Under the pieces are notes generated by a model. The model had not been told where the DNA came from. It made no database searches and saw nothing but the letters and a program-made list of their open reading frames with translations. From a virus, in the IMG/VR virus record IMGVR_UViG_3300009129_001581, positions 1 through 59,425 of that record: a stretch of 59,425 bases of DNA. One strand, written 5' to 3'. The translations under genes were made by a program, and so were the position numbers. Shown one piece after another: positions 1 to 6,386 of the stretch. How positions within the stretch are numbered: position 1 is the first letter of the stretch; every line of letters starts with the position of its first letter.

Positions 1-267
<267 letters not shown>

Positions 268-271
268 ATAT

Positions 272-300
272 TTGACAACATGAGACCACTTTGATATACT
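272..300 (+). promoter_or_regulatory. sigma70-type promoter for the HesB-like gene
   Basis: TTGACA at 272-277, a 17-nt spacer, and TATACT at 295-300. The ATG at 307 is only 6 nt after the -10 box, so transcription should start at or within a base or two of the start codon. No Shine-Dalgarno sequence can fit, which predicts a leaderless mRNA. It begins 5 nt after the tmRNA 3' end. Confidence 0.75.
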
Positions 301-306
301 TAGTAT

Positions 307-627
307 ATGATTACATTAACCAAAATAGCCGCTAAGAAAGTTAGCGCACTACTTGATGATAGGCCCGACAAATTAGGGTTACGCGTTGGCGTACGCGGCG
401 GTGGATGCTCCGGTTTCACATATTTTCTGGAGTTTGCTGAAGAAGTTACCGGACAGGATCGAGAGCTAGAAAGTCATGGAGTTAAGCTTGTTGTGGACTC
501 AAAAAGTTATTTATATCTTATGGGCACCGAGGTGGACTTTAGAGATGACTTAACGGGGGCAGGTTTTAAATTTAATAACCCTAGTGCACGCAGAACTTGT
601 GGTTGTGGAGAGAGCTTTAGTGTTTAA
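307..627 (+). CDS. HesB/IscA/ErpA-type iron-sulfur cluster protein
   Basis: A-type Fe-S carrier/insertion protein of 106 residues, the normal length for the family. The N-terminus MITLTKIAAKKV matches the family start. The three metal-binding cysteines are present: C34 in a GGGCSGF context, and C98 and C100 in CGCGESF near the C-terminus. A-type carriers deliver 2Fe-2S or 4Fe-4S clusters to target proteins in the cytoplasm. Related genes are known as auxiliary genes in marine phages. A plausible client here is the Cys-cluster nuclease at 6387-7163, but this is inference. The start is fixed by homology and by the promoter 6 nt upstream. There is no Shine-Dalgarno, so translation is probably leaderless. 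Confidence 0.93.
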   Translation: MITLTKIAAKKVSALLDDRPDKLGLRVGVRGGGCSGFTYFLEFAEEVTGQDRELESHGVKLVVDSKSYLYLMGTEVDFRDDLTGAGFKFNNPSARRTCGCGESFSV

Positions 628-632
628 TTCTC

Positions 633-938
633 ATGGTTTATAGGGCCACTTTAAAAAAACCTTGGACATCACCGCGAGGTAGATTCTACCCACCAGGAAC
701 AATTTTTACATTTCGTAGAAGATTAAAAGATATAAGCTCAACCATATATTATTTCATAATACCAGGTCAAAATTTTGGTTTTGTTGTTTTATCCGATAAC
801 ATATTTAAACAGCTCACAAAAGAAGAAAAGCATATTAGAGTTCTAAGAGAAAAACAAAGAGAAGAGCATATAAAGAAAACGGTGCCCTTAGCTCGTGTCA
901 CCTCCACCAATTTTTCTGTTATTAAAGACTACTTATAA
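633..938 (+). CDS. Small basic protein of unknown function
   Basis: 101 residues, five bases after the HesB-like gene and presumably co-transcribed with it. The N-terminal half has several aromatic and beta-prone stretches (PPGTIFTFRR, YYFIIPG, FGFVVL), suggesting a small beta-rich fold. The second half is a charged helix (EEKHIRVLREKQREEHIKK). No signal peptide or membrane segment is visible. I do not recognise the family. Its 3' end contains a 13-bp exact copy of the tmRNA 3' end (899-911). The start ATG at 633 lacks a clear Shine-Dalgarno, so the start is only moderately sure. Confidence 0.7.
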   Translation: MVYRATLKKPWTSPRGRFYPPGTIFTFRRRLKDISSTIYYFIIPGQNFGFVVLSDNIFKQLTKEEKHIRVLREKQREEHIKKTVPLARVTSTNFSVIKDYL

Positions 939-953
939 TAAGAGGTATTTATA

Positions 954-1595
954 ATGAAACTTATAATGGAAAACTGGAAGAGGTTCATAAAAGAACATGA
1001 AGAACATGAAGAACATGAAGAATACAAAAGTAACGATTTTTGCACCGAATTCCCAAAAGCATGCTCAGAGGTGTTTGGTACATCGAGGAAAGAGATGCCC
1101 CAGATTAAACACAATGATGATTTCGAATCAGAGTTAGAATCTCCGCCGAATCAAGGCTTAGAGACGAATGAACCGGAAAAAATCCCTGATTTTGGCAAAG
1201 CCACGCCAGCATATTTAGATTCGTCTGATGATGAAGGACCCTGGCCAGAAGGTGATCAAGTTAACGTTAGAGAAATTTCGATTGATCCTAGTGAATTAAA
1301 GCCAACTCAGAAAGATATTTATATCTCCAACTCAATGAAAAAAGTAAAAAATGTTGAAAAAGGGGTGTATCCAGATTTTGGAAAGATATTGGTTTCACAA
1401 GATAATTATTTATTAGATGGCCATCACCGCTGGGCCGCCACAATTATTTATAATTCACGACACCCAGAGAAGCCTAAGAAGATAACTATTCAACAAATCG
1501 CGATGCCAATTAAACAGCTATTGAAAGTTGCCAATGCCTATAACGATGCTCATGGTTACGAGCGCCATTCAGGCGGCGAGACTACAGCGGAATAG
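954..1595 (+). CDS. ParB-like nuclease-domain protein
   Basis: 213 residues. The C-terminal half looks like a ParB/sulfiredoxin-type domain: an ISIDPSELKPTQ strand, then LLDGHHRWAA, which carries the DGHHR motif of the nucleotide-binding pocket. The first 110 residues are acidic and probably disordered, and include a repetitive EHEEHEEHEE stretch encoded by a perfect 9-bp tandem repeat. The start at 954 has AAGAGG upstream at good spacing; a second ATG four codons later is possible. ParB-like domains in phages occur in DNA-binding, CTP-binding or nicking proteins; which applies here cannot be said from sequence. It is followed closely by the small Cys-rich gene at 1598. Confidence 0.75.
   Translation: MKLIMENWKRFIKEHEEHEEHEEYKSNDFCTEFPKACSEVFGTSRKEMPQIKHNDDFESELESPPNQGLETNEPEKIPDFGKATPAYLDSSDDEGPWPEGDQVNVREISIDPSELKPTQKDIYISNSMKKVKNVEKGVYPDFGKILVSQDNYLLDGHHRWAATIIYNSRHPEKPKKITIQQIAMPIKQLLKVANAYNDAHGYERHSGGETTAE
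993..1019 (+). repeat. Three perfect tandem copies of a 9-bp unit
   Basis: The unit GAACATGAA occurs three times back to back (993-1001, 1002-1010, 1011-1019) with a partial fourth. It encodes the Glu-His-Glu run in the ParB-like protein. Copy-number change would stay in frame. Confidence 0.9.
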
Positions 1596-1597
1596 GT

Positions 1598-1762
1598 ATG
1601 AAGTATTGTTTGCATTGCCCAGCTCCAGCAGAATTTGTTATACAATGGGGTCCAAAATCAGATCAAAAAGAGTATGTTTGTTGCGATCATCTAGCAGATG
1701 TAGTAAGGAAAATAAAAGCCATAGAGTTTTTTGTGGTTAAAATAAATAAAATTAATCCTTGA
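1598..1762 (+). CDS. 54-residue cysteine-rich, zinc-ribbon-like small protein
   Basis: Starts ATG at 1598, three bases after the preceding stop, and ends TGA at 1760-1762. The N-terminus MKYCLHCPAPAEF has a CxxC knuckle (C4, C7). A second cluster, VCCDHL, has C28, C29 and H31. Together they look like a small zinc-binding fold. The reading frame, close coupling and Cys pairs argue it is real despite its size. A larger frame in another register (1528-1740) overlaps it but has no such features. No exact family is recognised. The Shine-Dalgarno is weak (AATAGG), so it may rely on coupling to the upstream gene. Confidence 0.65.
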   Translation: MKYCLHCPAPAEFVIQWGPKSDQKEYVCCDHLADVVRKIKAIEFFVVKINKINP

Positions 1763-1797
1763 TTTATACTGGGCACTATAAAGTTTGGTATAGGTAA

Positions 1798-1826
1798 TTG
1801 ACAAACAAGAAAAAAAACAGTACAAT
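1798..1826 (+). promoter_or_regulatory. sigma70-type promoter for tilS
   Basis: TTGACA at 1798-1803, a 17-nt spacer, and TACAAT at 1821-1826. The tilS ATG is at 1839, so the predicted leader is only about 6 nt and has no Shine-Dalgarno. Confidence 0.7.
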
Positions 1827-1838
1827 AAAAGATGAAAA

Positions 1839-2450
1839 ATGATTCGAATTATAAGAAAAATTCCAAGAAATGTTACAATTGCTTTCTCTGGCGGAATAGA
1901 TTCAGTTGTATTCACCGAATTTCTTTTAAAGGGTAAGAGAAAAATTAATTTAGCTTTTTTCAATCATGACACAAATACTTCACGAATTGCACAAGATTTT
2001 GTTGAGAAATATGCTGAAATGAATAATTTAAACTTAAAAGTTGGCCACCCAACTGGTCACCGTGGTAAAAGGTCTTTAGAGGAGTTCTGGCGAGATGAGA
2101 GATACAATTTTTTACAATCTCTTAATGAAAAATTTATTATTACTGGCCACCACCTGAATGATGTGGTTGAGACTTGGGTTATGTCTGCTCTTCATGGAAA
2201 GCCAAAACTAATTCCGTATAGGAGAGAGGGGACGAATATATACCGCCCTTTCTTGATGACAGAAAAATCAGTAATTTTAAATTTTGCAAAAAAGAATAAT
2301 TTAATGTGGTCAGAAGATCCTTCAAACGCAAATACTAATTTTATTAGAAACCATATTCGACACAATATGATGCCATTAGTGTTAAAAGTAAATCCCGGCA
2401 TTAAAACTACAATTCGTAAAAAATTACTTGAAAAATATAAAGAAACTTGA
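1839..2450 (+). CDS. tilS: tRNA(Ile)-lysidine synthetase, minimal catalytic-domain form
   Basis: TilS uses ATP and lysine to convert C34 of tRNA-Ile(CAU) to lysidine, switching decoding from AUG to AUA and charging from Met to Ile. Signature motifs are all visible: the PP-loop SGGIDS (residues 17-22), then RSLEEFWRDERYNFL, GHHLNDVVETW, YRPFL and EDPSNANTNFIRNHIR. At 203 residues it is only the N-terminal catalytic domain; most bacterial enzymes are 300-450 residues with extra C-terminal domains. It has its own promoter and is followed 14 bp later by a CAU-anticodon tRNA, its likely substrate. The start at 1839 gives the normal short lead into the PP loop; an ATG at 1832 is in the wrong frame. 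Confidence 0.93.
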   Translation: MIRIIRKIPRNVTIAFSGGIDSVVFTEFLLKGKRKINLAFFNHDTNTSRIAQDFVEKYAEMNNLNLKVGHPTGHRGKRSLEEFWRDERYNFLQSLNEKFIITGHHLNDVVETWVMSALHGKPKLIPYRREGTNIYRPFLMTEKSVILNFAKKNNLMWSEDPSNANTNFIRNHIRHNMMPLVLKVNPGIKTTIRKKLLEKYKET

Positions 2451-2456
2451 TATAAA
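2428..2456 (+). promoter_or_regulatory. Promoter for the tRNA gene
   Basis: TTGAAA at 2428-2433, a 17-nt spacer, and TATAAA at 2451-2456, placing the start near 2463, two bases before the mature tRNA 5' end. The -10 region is also a perfect T4-late-type octamer TATAAATA (2451-2458), so early and late transcription are both possible. It lies over the last codons of tilS. Confidence 0.55.
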
Positions 2457-2464
2457 TAGATTAA

Positions 2465-2538
2465 GGGCCTCTAGCTCAATAGGTTAGAGCATCCGGCTCA
2501 TAACCGGCAGGTTCGCGGTTCAAGTCCGCGGAGGCCCA
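2465..2538 (+). tRNA. tRNA with anticodon CAU, probably tRNA-Ile2 (AUA decoder)
   Basis: Full cloverleaf: acceptor GGGCCTC/GAGGCCC, D stem GCTC/GAGC, anticodon stem TCCGG/CCGGC with a T-C mismatch at its top pair, loop CTCATAA with anticodon CAT at 2499-2501, 5-nt variable loop, T stem CGCGG/CCGCG with loop TTCAAGT, discriminator A at 2538. CCA is not encoded. CAU could be Met or Ile2. The Ile2 reading is favoured by the adjacent tilS gene, by C4-G69 and C5-G68 in the acceptor stem (known to favour TilS recognition in E. coli), by A37/A38, and by resemblance of the acceptor and D arm to known Ile2 tRNAs. It lacks initiator features. AUA codons are frequent in this window. Confidence 0.93.
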
Positions 2539-2553
2539 CTGGATTAAAAAGAT

Positions 2554-2823
2554 ATGAAAGAAAAAGAATCACTAGAAATATTGCAAGACGTTATAGGGCC
2601 CAATGATGAGGTCTTGGGAATAAACTGGGATAATCATAAGAAATATTCAAAAATTAAAAATTGTTTTAGGATAACTTCTGATTTAATGTCTATAAAATTA
2701 TTAGTAGATCTTATGGACGAGCCAGAAATAAAAGAAGTTTTTTATCATCCTTCTGTATCCCCACCCGGCGCCGGCGTAGACCCTATTTCTCTTAGGTATA
2801 AAATTTATATTGTTTATAACTGA
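2554..2823 (+). CDS. Small protein of unknown function
   Basis: 89 residues, 15 bp after the tRNA and likely on the same transcript. Soluble, mixed charge, with no signal or membrane segment. The tail has a proline/glycine stretch (VSPPGAGVDP) followed by a beta-prone end (RYKIYIVYN). It ends at a strong hairpin terminator. ATG 2554 has an A-rich upstream region without a strong Shine-Dalgarno. No family recognised. Confidence 0.65.
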   Translation: MKEKESLEILQDVIGPNDEVLGINWDNHKKYSKIKNCFRITSDLMSIKLLVDLMDEPEIKEVFYHPSVSPPGAGVDPISLRYKIYIVYN

Positions 2824-2862
2824 TTTCTTTTAAAGCTTGAGGTGCTTTAAAAGAAAATTTTT
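2824..2862 (+). terminator. Intrinsic terminator overlapping the 3' end of the opposite gene
   Basis: A perfect 13-bp inverted repeat (arms 2824-2836 and 2844-2856, 7-nt loop) is followed by A and five Ts at 2857-2862 on the + strand. It ends the tilS/tRNA/2554-2823 transcript. The hairpin lies inside the last codons of the protease gene on the other strand; on that strand no T run follows, so it acts in one direction. Confidence 0.8.
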
Positions 2863-3552
2863 GGTTGACTCGTGACTTGAGGAAATAGAAACATGTTTGA
2901 AATTAGGATGCGTGGCAAACAAAACCCCTATTAATTCCATTTTATAATTTAAAACAGGAGCTCCAGAGCTGCCCCCCGCCGCCGGTATTGTAGATAAAAA
3001 ATTAATATTATCCGGCATCAGACCGCTGTATATTCCATCGAAGATGGGAACTGTTGGTGGGTGGTAGATGCCAATCGGCGCCGCCATACAAAACAGTCTC
3101 GCTCCAATTACGGGCTCTTTGATGCTAAGCTTCAGGGGTGTTATATCTAGGGGTGCCACTGTAAGTAGGCACAAATCAGCTCCTGAGCTTAAATCATTGC
3201 TATGAAGTATTTTCGCTTCGTGGATTTTTTTATTATGAATCACGATATAAACTGATATTTCAAATTCTTTAATTTCATTTAGGGCTTCCTTAACTATATC
3301 GGTGTTGCAAACATGCGCAGCTGTTAAAATATAGCTAAATTTTTTATCTTTAAAAACAACAGAGCCAGAACCAGTCGAAGCGAAGGCTCCTGGTTTGCAA
3401 ATTTTGGATTTTTTATGGCATTTTTTTATTTCTACATTCTTTAATATTTTTACAAAAGATTTTTGTGGTATTGGATTTACTATGGTTGTAATATGGGAAC
3501 TACATCCTAAAGGTGCGAATGTTGCAATTAATAAAGAGATTAACAGTCTCAT
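2830..3552 (-). CDS. Secreted trypsin-like serine protease, possibly a lipoprotein
   Basis: 240 residues. The S1-fold catalytic triad is readable: H80 in LTAAHVC, D126 in GADLCLL and S196 in GGSSGAPVL. The N-terminus MRLLISLLIATFAPLGC is a signal peptide with Cys17 where a lipobox Cys would be, although Pro at -3 departs from the usual lipobox. Extra Cys residues (C45, C52, C82, C128, C155) could form disulfides outside the cytoplasm. It is the only complete gene on the minus strand. A TATAAT box (3559-3564, minus) ends 6 nt before its ATG. Its role is unknown; possibilities include processing a host envelope protein or excluding other phages. Confidence 0.85.
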   Translation of the reverse strand: MRLLISLLIATFAPLGCSSHITTIVNPIPQKSFVKILKNVEIKKCHKKSKICKPGAFASTGSGSVVFKDKKFSYILTAAHVCNTDIVKEALNEIKEFEISVYIVIHNKKIHEAKILHSNDLSSGADLCLLTVAPLDITPLKLSIKEPVIGARLFCMAAPIGIYHPPTVPIFDGIYSGLMPDNINFLSTIPAAGGSSGAPVLNYKMELIGVLFATHPNFKHVSISSSHESTKNFLLKHLKL

Positions 3553-3568
3553 ATAGTAATTATATGAT
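3540..3568 (+). promoter_or_regulatory. Probable promoter for the 3597-3803 gene and phoH
   Basis: TTAACA at 3540-3545, 17-nt spacer, TATGAT at 3563-3568. It gives a leader of about 22 nt that includes the AAGGAG before ATG 3597. It overlaps the divergent protease promoter, so the two may compete. Confidence 0.5.
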
Positions 3569-3587
3569 AATAGCGTTTTTATTTAAG
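3559..3587 (-). promoter_or_regulatory. Probable promoter of the protease gene
   Basis: On the minus strand a perfect TATAAT (3559-3564) ends 6 nt before the ATG, repeating the leaderless spacing seen at 300/307 and 6380/6387. The -35 (CTTAAA, 3582-3587, 17-nt spacer) is weak. It overlaps a + strand promoter. Confidence 0.5.
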
Positions 3588-3596
3588 GAGACAAGT

Positions 3597-3803
3597 ATGC
3601 TACACATATTTGGTTTGATTTTTTTTACTTTTTCGCCCTTTTTGGACGACAATCATATAGCTCAAGTATTTGAGAAGAAAGGGGTTTACAGTGCTGTTCC
3701 TCTAACTCTAAAAAATCAAGAAAGAAAAATAAAAAAAGGTAATTACATACACTGTCCTACTGATTGGGTTAAAATTACGAAAGAAACTAATTATAATAGA
3801 TAA
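3597..3803 (+). CDS. Small secreted or membrane-anchored protein, unknown function
   Basis: 68 residues from ATG 3597, chosen because AAGGAG lies 7 nt upstream; an upstream in-frame ATG at 3513 would run through the promoter and the protease start region. The N-terminus MLHIFGLIFFTFSPF is a hydrophobic signal-like segment. The remainder is a short basic domain with one cysteine (HCPTDWVKI). It is divergent from the secreted protease, so both products may act in the envelope, which is inference. No family recognised. Confidence 0.65.
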   Translation: MLHIFGLIFFTFSPFLDDNHIAQVFEKKGVYSAVPLTLKNQERKIKKGNYIHCPTDWVKITKETNYNR

Positions 3804-3818
3804 GAAAAGGTTTCGACT

Positions 3819-5117
3819 TTGCCAAAAAAAGCTTTTATACTAGATACAAACGTATATTTAACCAATTATAAATCAATCTTACAATTTGGAAGAAACGATA
3901 TAATCATCCCCCTAAAGGTTTTGGATGAAATTGACAAACACAAAAAGAGACAAGATCTTGTCGGTCATCATTGCAGGATGACTATACGATTTCTGGATAA
4001 ACTTAGAAGTAAAGGCAATTTATGTACCGGTGTTCGTCTTGCTCCATATAAAGGAAAGCTTTTTGTTCGCGGATTCGACCCGTTTATTTTACCTGATGAT
4101 TTAGATTTAGAGGATTCAGATAATCAAATTCTTGCAACTACTCTTACGGTTATAAAAAATGAGGATTATTCAAATGTAATAATGGTTTCTCGCGATATAA
4201 ATGTTCGGGTTAAGTGCGATTCACTAAACATAAAATGTCAAGATTATTTAGAGGAAAAGGTAATTGAAGATATAACAAGTGTCTACAGGGGCATAGCGGA
4301 AGATGATGTTGACGACTGTTTAATCGACAGTATATACGATGGCAAATTAGATGAGATAGATATTCCAAACAAAACCCGCCCTAATGAGTTTAAGTTTTTG
4401 AGATCCTCCATTAACCCAAAAAAGGGAGTATTTATTAGGAGTGACCGCCATGGCACACTCAAAAGAGTGACCAACAAACAAGTTTGGTCTCTTAAGCCAA
4501 GAAACAAAGAACAGATGTTGGCAATTGACTTGTTGACTGACTCAGAGATACCTCTTGTAAGCCTAGTTGGTAAAGCTGGGACCGGCAAAACTTTGTTGGC
4601 CTTGGCAGCTGGCTTAGAACAAGTGATAAATCAAAAAAAATATAATAGGATTATAGTTACGAAACCTGTTCAACCAGTTGGGAAAGATATAGGTTTCTTG
4701 CCGGGCACATTACAAGAAAAAATGGCTCCATGGATTTCCCCAATTAAAGATAATTTAAACTATCTTTTTAAAAATGATAAAATGACAATGAATATGTATT
4801 TTGACGAGGGCATCATTGAGGTTGAGGCTATGACTTTCATAAGGGGCAGGTCAATAGCTGATTCGTTTATTATAATAGACGAAGTGCAAAATATGACACA
4901 ACATGAAATCAAAACAGTACTAACTAGAGTTGGAGAAAATACAAAAATTGTTTTAACTGGAGATATACAGCAAATAGACAATGTGTATATAAACTCGACA
5001 ACAAATGGCTTGACTTACGTTGTTGAAAAATTTAAAAACCAGCCAGTGAGCGGACACATCATGCTAGTAAATGGTGAACGTTCTGAGGTAGCAACGATAT
5101 CAGCAGATATATTATGA
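3819..5117 (+). CDS. phoH: PhoH-family ATPase with N-terminal PIN domain
   Basis: 432 residues. Residues 1-130 form a PIN-type nuclease domain: the acidic positions in FILDTNVYL, LDEIDKHK, LEDSDNQIL and VSRDINVRVK are the expected metal ligands. Residues 215-432 form the PhoH P-loop domain: Walker A GKAGTGKT (251-258) and Walker B FIIIDE (350-355), followed by the family stretch QNMTQHEIKTVLTRVG. This PIN+PhoH layout is the YlaK/PhoH2-like type, linked to RNA unwinding and cleavage. PhoH genes are widespread in marine phages, though their role there is unsettled. The start is TTG at 3819 with AAAAGG upstream; MPKKAFILDTN is the natural beginning. Confidence 0.95.
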   Translation: MPKKAFILDTNVYLTNYKSILQFGRNDIIIPLKVLDEIDKHKKRQDLVGHHCRMTIRFLDKLRSKGNLCTGVRLAPYKGKLFVRGFDPFILPDDLDLEDSDNQILATTLTVIKNEDYSNVIMVSRDINVRVKCDSLNIKCQDYLEEKVIEDITSVYRGIAEDDVDDCLIDSIYDGKLDEIDIPNKTRPNEFKFLRSSINPKKGVFIRSDRHGTLKRVTNKQVWSLKPRNKEQMLAIDLLTDSEIPLVSLVGKAGTGKTLLALAAGLEQVINQKKYNRIIVTKPVQPVGKDIGFLPGTLQEKMAPWISPIKDNLNYLFKNDKMTMNMYFDEGIIEVEAMTFIRGRSIADSFIIIDEVQNMTQHEIKTVLTRVGENTKIVLTGDIQQIDNVYINSTTNGLTYVVEKFKNQPVSGHIMLVNGERSEVATISADIL

Positions 5118-5136
5118 ATCAAAAAAGGAGAAACAG

Positions 5137-5403
5137 ATGACCGACGAAGCGCCTGAAATTAAAAAAGTAGTAAACAAAGAGACTGAATTAAAAACCTTCT
5201 TAGTAAACTATGTTGGCAATAAGAATCCAAATGTTGAAGGAGAGGAAGTTACTGTGGAAAACATAGTAGAAACTATGGCAGAGGATTTTCCGGAGTTTTT
5301 ATTAGCTGTTGCTGAAGAAAATTGGATAAGAGGATATCATCAGGCATTAACTGATGTGGAAACAGGAGAAAAAATTGCACTTCAAAGCGCCAAAGACGGG
5401 TGA
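5137..5403 (+). CDS. Small acidic protein, unknown function
   Basis: 88 residues with a strong AAGGAG Shine-Dalgarno upstream of ATG 5137. Strongly acidic, mostly helical, with the compact stretch FPEFLLAVAEENWIRGYHQAL near the end, split here as FPEFLLAVAEENW and IRGYHQAL. I have the impression that similar short proteins occur in marine T4-like phages, but I cannot name a function. Its last 29 bases overlap the next gene. Confidence 0.75.
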   Translation: MTDEAPEIKKVVNKETELKTFLVNYVGNKNPNVEGEEVTVENIVETMAEDFPEFLLAVAEENWIRGYHQALTDVETGEKIALQSAKDG

Positions 5404-6037
5404 ATTTAATTATGATGGATTTAAAGTAATAATAAGTCATCCTCTTCCGAATCAATTTAATATAGGAGAGGCCTTCCGAGGCCTTCTGAAAAAGGTTCCA
5501 CCGAATTATTTCCAAAATTTAGATTGTATATATATCGGAGAGTTTGATTTTTTAGAATCTAGAGAATTGACCGCTATTTATAAAGAACGAGTGTTTTACG
5601 TGTCCAACAAGCAAGACAATGTTGACGACTTGATTGACGACTTAGTGCATGAAACAGCCCACCTGGCAGAAGAAGATCACACTAACTTGATATATAGTGA
5701 TGGAAAGTTAGAAAAAGAATTTCTTCAAAAAAGGAAGCAACTATATGACTTGATAGATTATCAGGGTGGAGATTATGGTACAAATTATTCTGATTTTTTA
5801 AATCCTGAATATGACATTGCTTTTGATAACTATCTGTATAACACAATAGGTTATGGCCAGCTTGTTTTACACACGGTTAATTTATTTTATTCGCCATACG
5901 CTGTTACTTCATTGAGAGAGTATTTTGCAAATGGATTTGAAGCATTTTATTTTTATAGAGATATAAAAAAACTAAAAAATTTAAGCCCGATATTGTATAA
6001 TAAATTAACGTTACTGGAGGAAAAAATTGCAAATTAA
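5375..6037 (+). CDS. HExxH zinc metallopeptidase-like protein (gluzincin type)
   Basis: 220 residues. H92-E93-x-x-H96 in LVHETAHLAEEDH gives two zinc ligands and the catalytic Glu. A second motif, LREYFANGFEAFY (E182, E189), fits the downstream third-ligand helix of gluzincins such as the anthrax lethal factor-like (ATLF/M34) group. No signal peptide, so it acts in the infected cell or is packaged. The start is TTG at 5375, with AGGAG 6 nt upstream; an in-frame ATG at 5354 has no Shine-Dalgarno and would deepen the overlap with the previous gene. The target protein cannot be deduced. Confidence 0.75.
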   Translation: MHFKAPKTGEFNYDGFKVIISHPLPNQFNIGEAFRGLLKKVPPNYFQNLDCIYIGEFDFLESRELTAIYKERVFYVSNKQDNVDDLIDDLVHETAHLAEEDHTNLIYSDGKLEKEFLQKRKQLYDLIDYQGGDYGTNYSDFLNPEYDIAFDNYLYNTIGYGQLVLHTVNLFYSPYAVTSLREYFANGFEAFYFYRDIKKLKNLSPILYNKLTLLEEKIAN

Positions 6038-6368
6038 AGTAATATTATCGAAAGACAAAAAAAGACTAACAGCCCTAGGAAGACTTACAAAAAGAAAGTT
6101 TCATAGGGAGCCAGTTGTTGTTTTAACAAGAAAAGAAGTGGAGGAATTTGTGCTAAAACAATATCCGGAATTTGAAATAGTATCGGGCCCGCGCAAACTT
6201 TCTAATAGAGAAAATAAAAACTTAGAAGATCAATGGGAGTTTTCTTTAAAAAATAGCCGGGATTCTACTGCTGGTGATTTTTCGAAGAGAGTTTCTGCGG
6301 TAGTTTCAAAGCCACAATCGACGCGTCGCACAAGAAGAACAAAAAAAGTTATTGACAAAAAGGAATAA
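6027..6368 (+). CDS. Small basic protein, unknown function
   Basis: 113 residues from TTG 6027, preceded by GGAGG at ideal spacing inside the end of the peptidase gene (11-nt overlap). Highly basic, with a Ser/Arg/Lys-rich C-terminal tail (STRRTRRTKKVIDKKE) that suggests nucleic-acid binding or disorder. Its end contains the -35 box of the next promoter. No recognised family. Confidence 0.7.
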   Translation: MQIKVILSKDKKRLTALGRLTKRKFHREPVVVLTRKEVEEFVLKQYPEFEIVSGPRKLSNRENKNLEDQWEFSLKNSRDSTAGDFSKRVSAVVSKPQSTRRTRRTKKVIDKKE

Positions 6369-6380
6369 GTTTGTTATCAT
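6352..6380 (+). promoter_or_regulatory. sigma70-type promoter for the nuclease gene
   Basis: TTGACA at 6352-6357, 17-nt spacer, TATCAT at 6375-6380, then exactly 6 nt to ATG 6387. This is the same spacing as at the HesB-like gene. A leaderless transcript is predicted. The promoter starts inside the preceding gene and could also drive the glycan operon. Confidence 0.72.
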
Positions 6381-6386
6381 TTAATT

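Noticed and set aside
993-1022. CRISPR-like repeat
   Set aside because: Units are 9 bp, directly adjacent without spacers and in frame with a protein. No CRISPR array is present in the window.
2465-2538. Reading the CAU tRNA as elongator or initiator Met
   Set aside because: It has no initiator features, and the adjacent tilS plus the C4-G69/C5-G68 pairs fit tRNA-Ile2 better. Not fully excluded.
3513-3596. N-terminal extension of the small secreted protein to ATG 3513
   Set aside because: ATG 3597 has an AAGGAG site and starts a clear signal peptide; the extension runs through the promoter.
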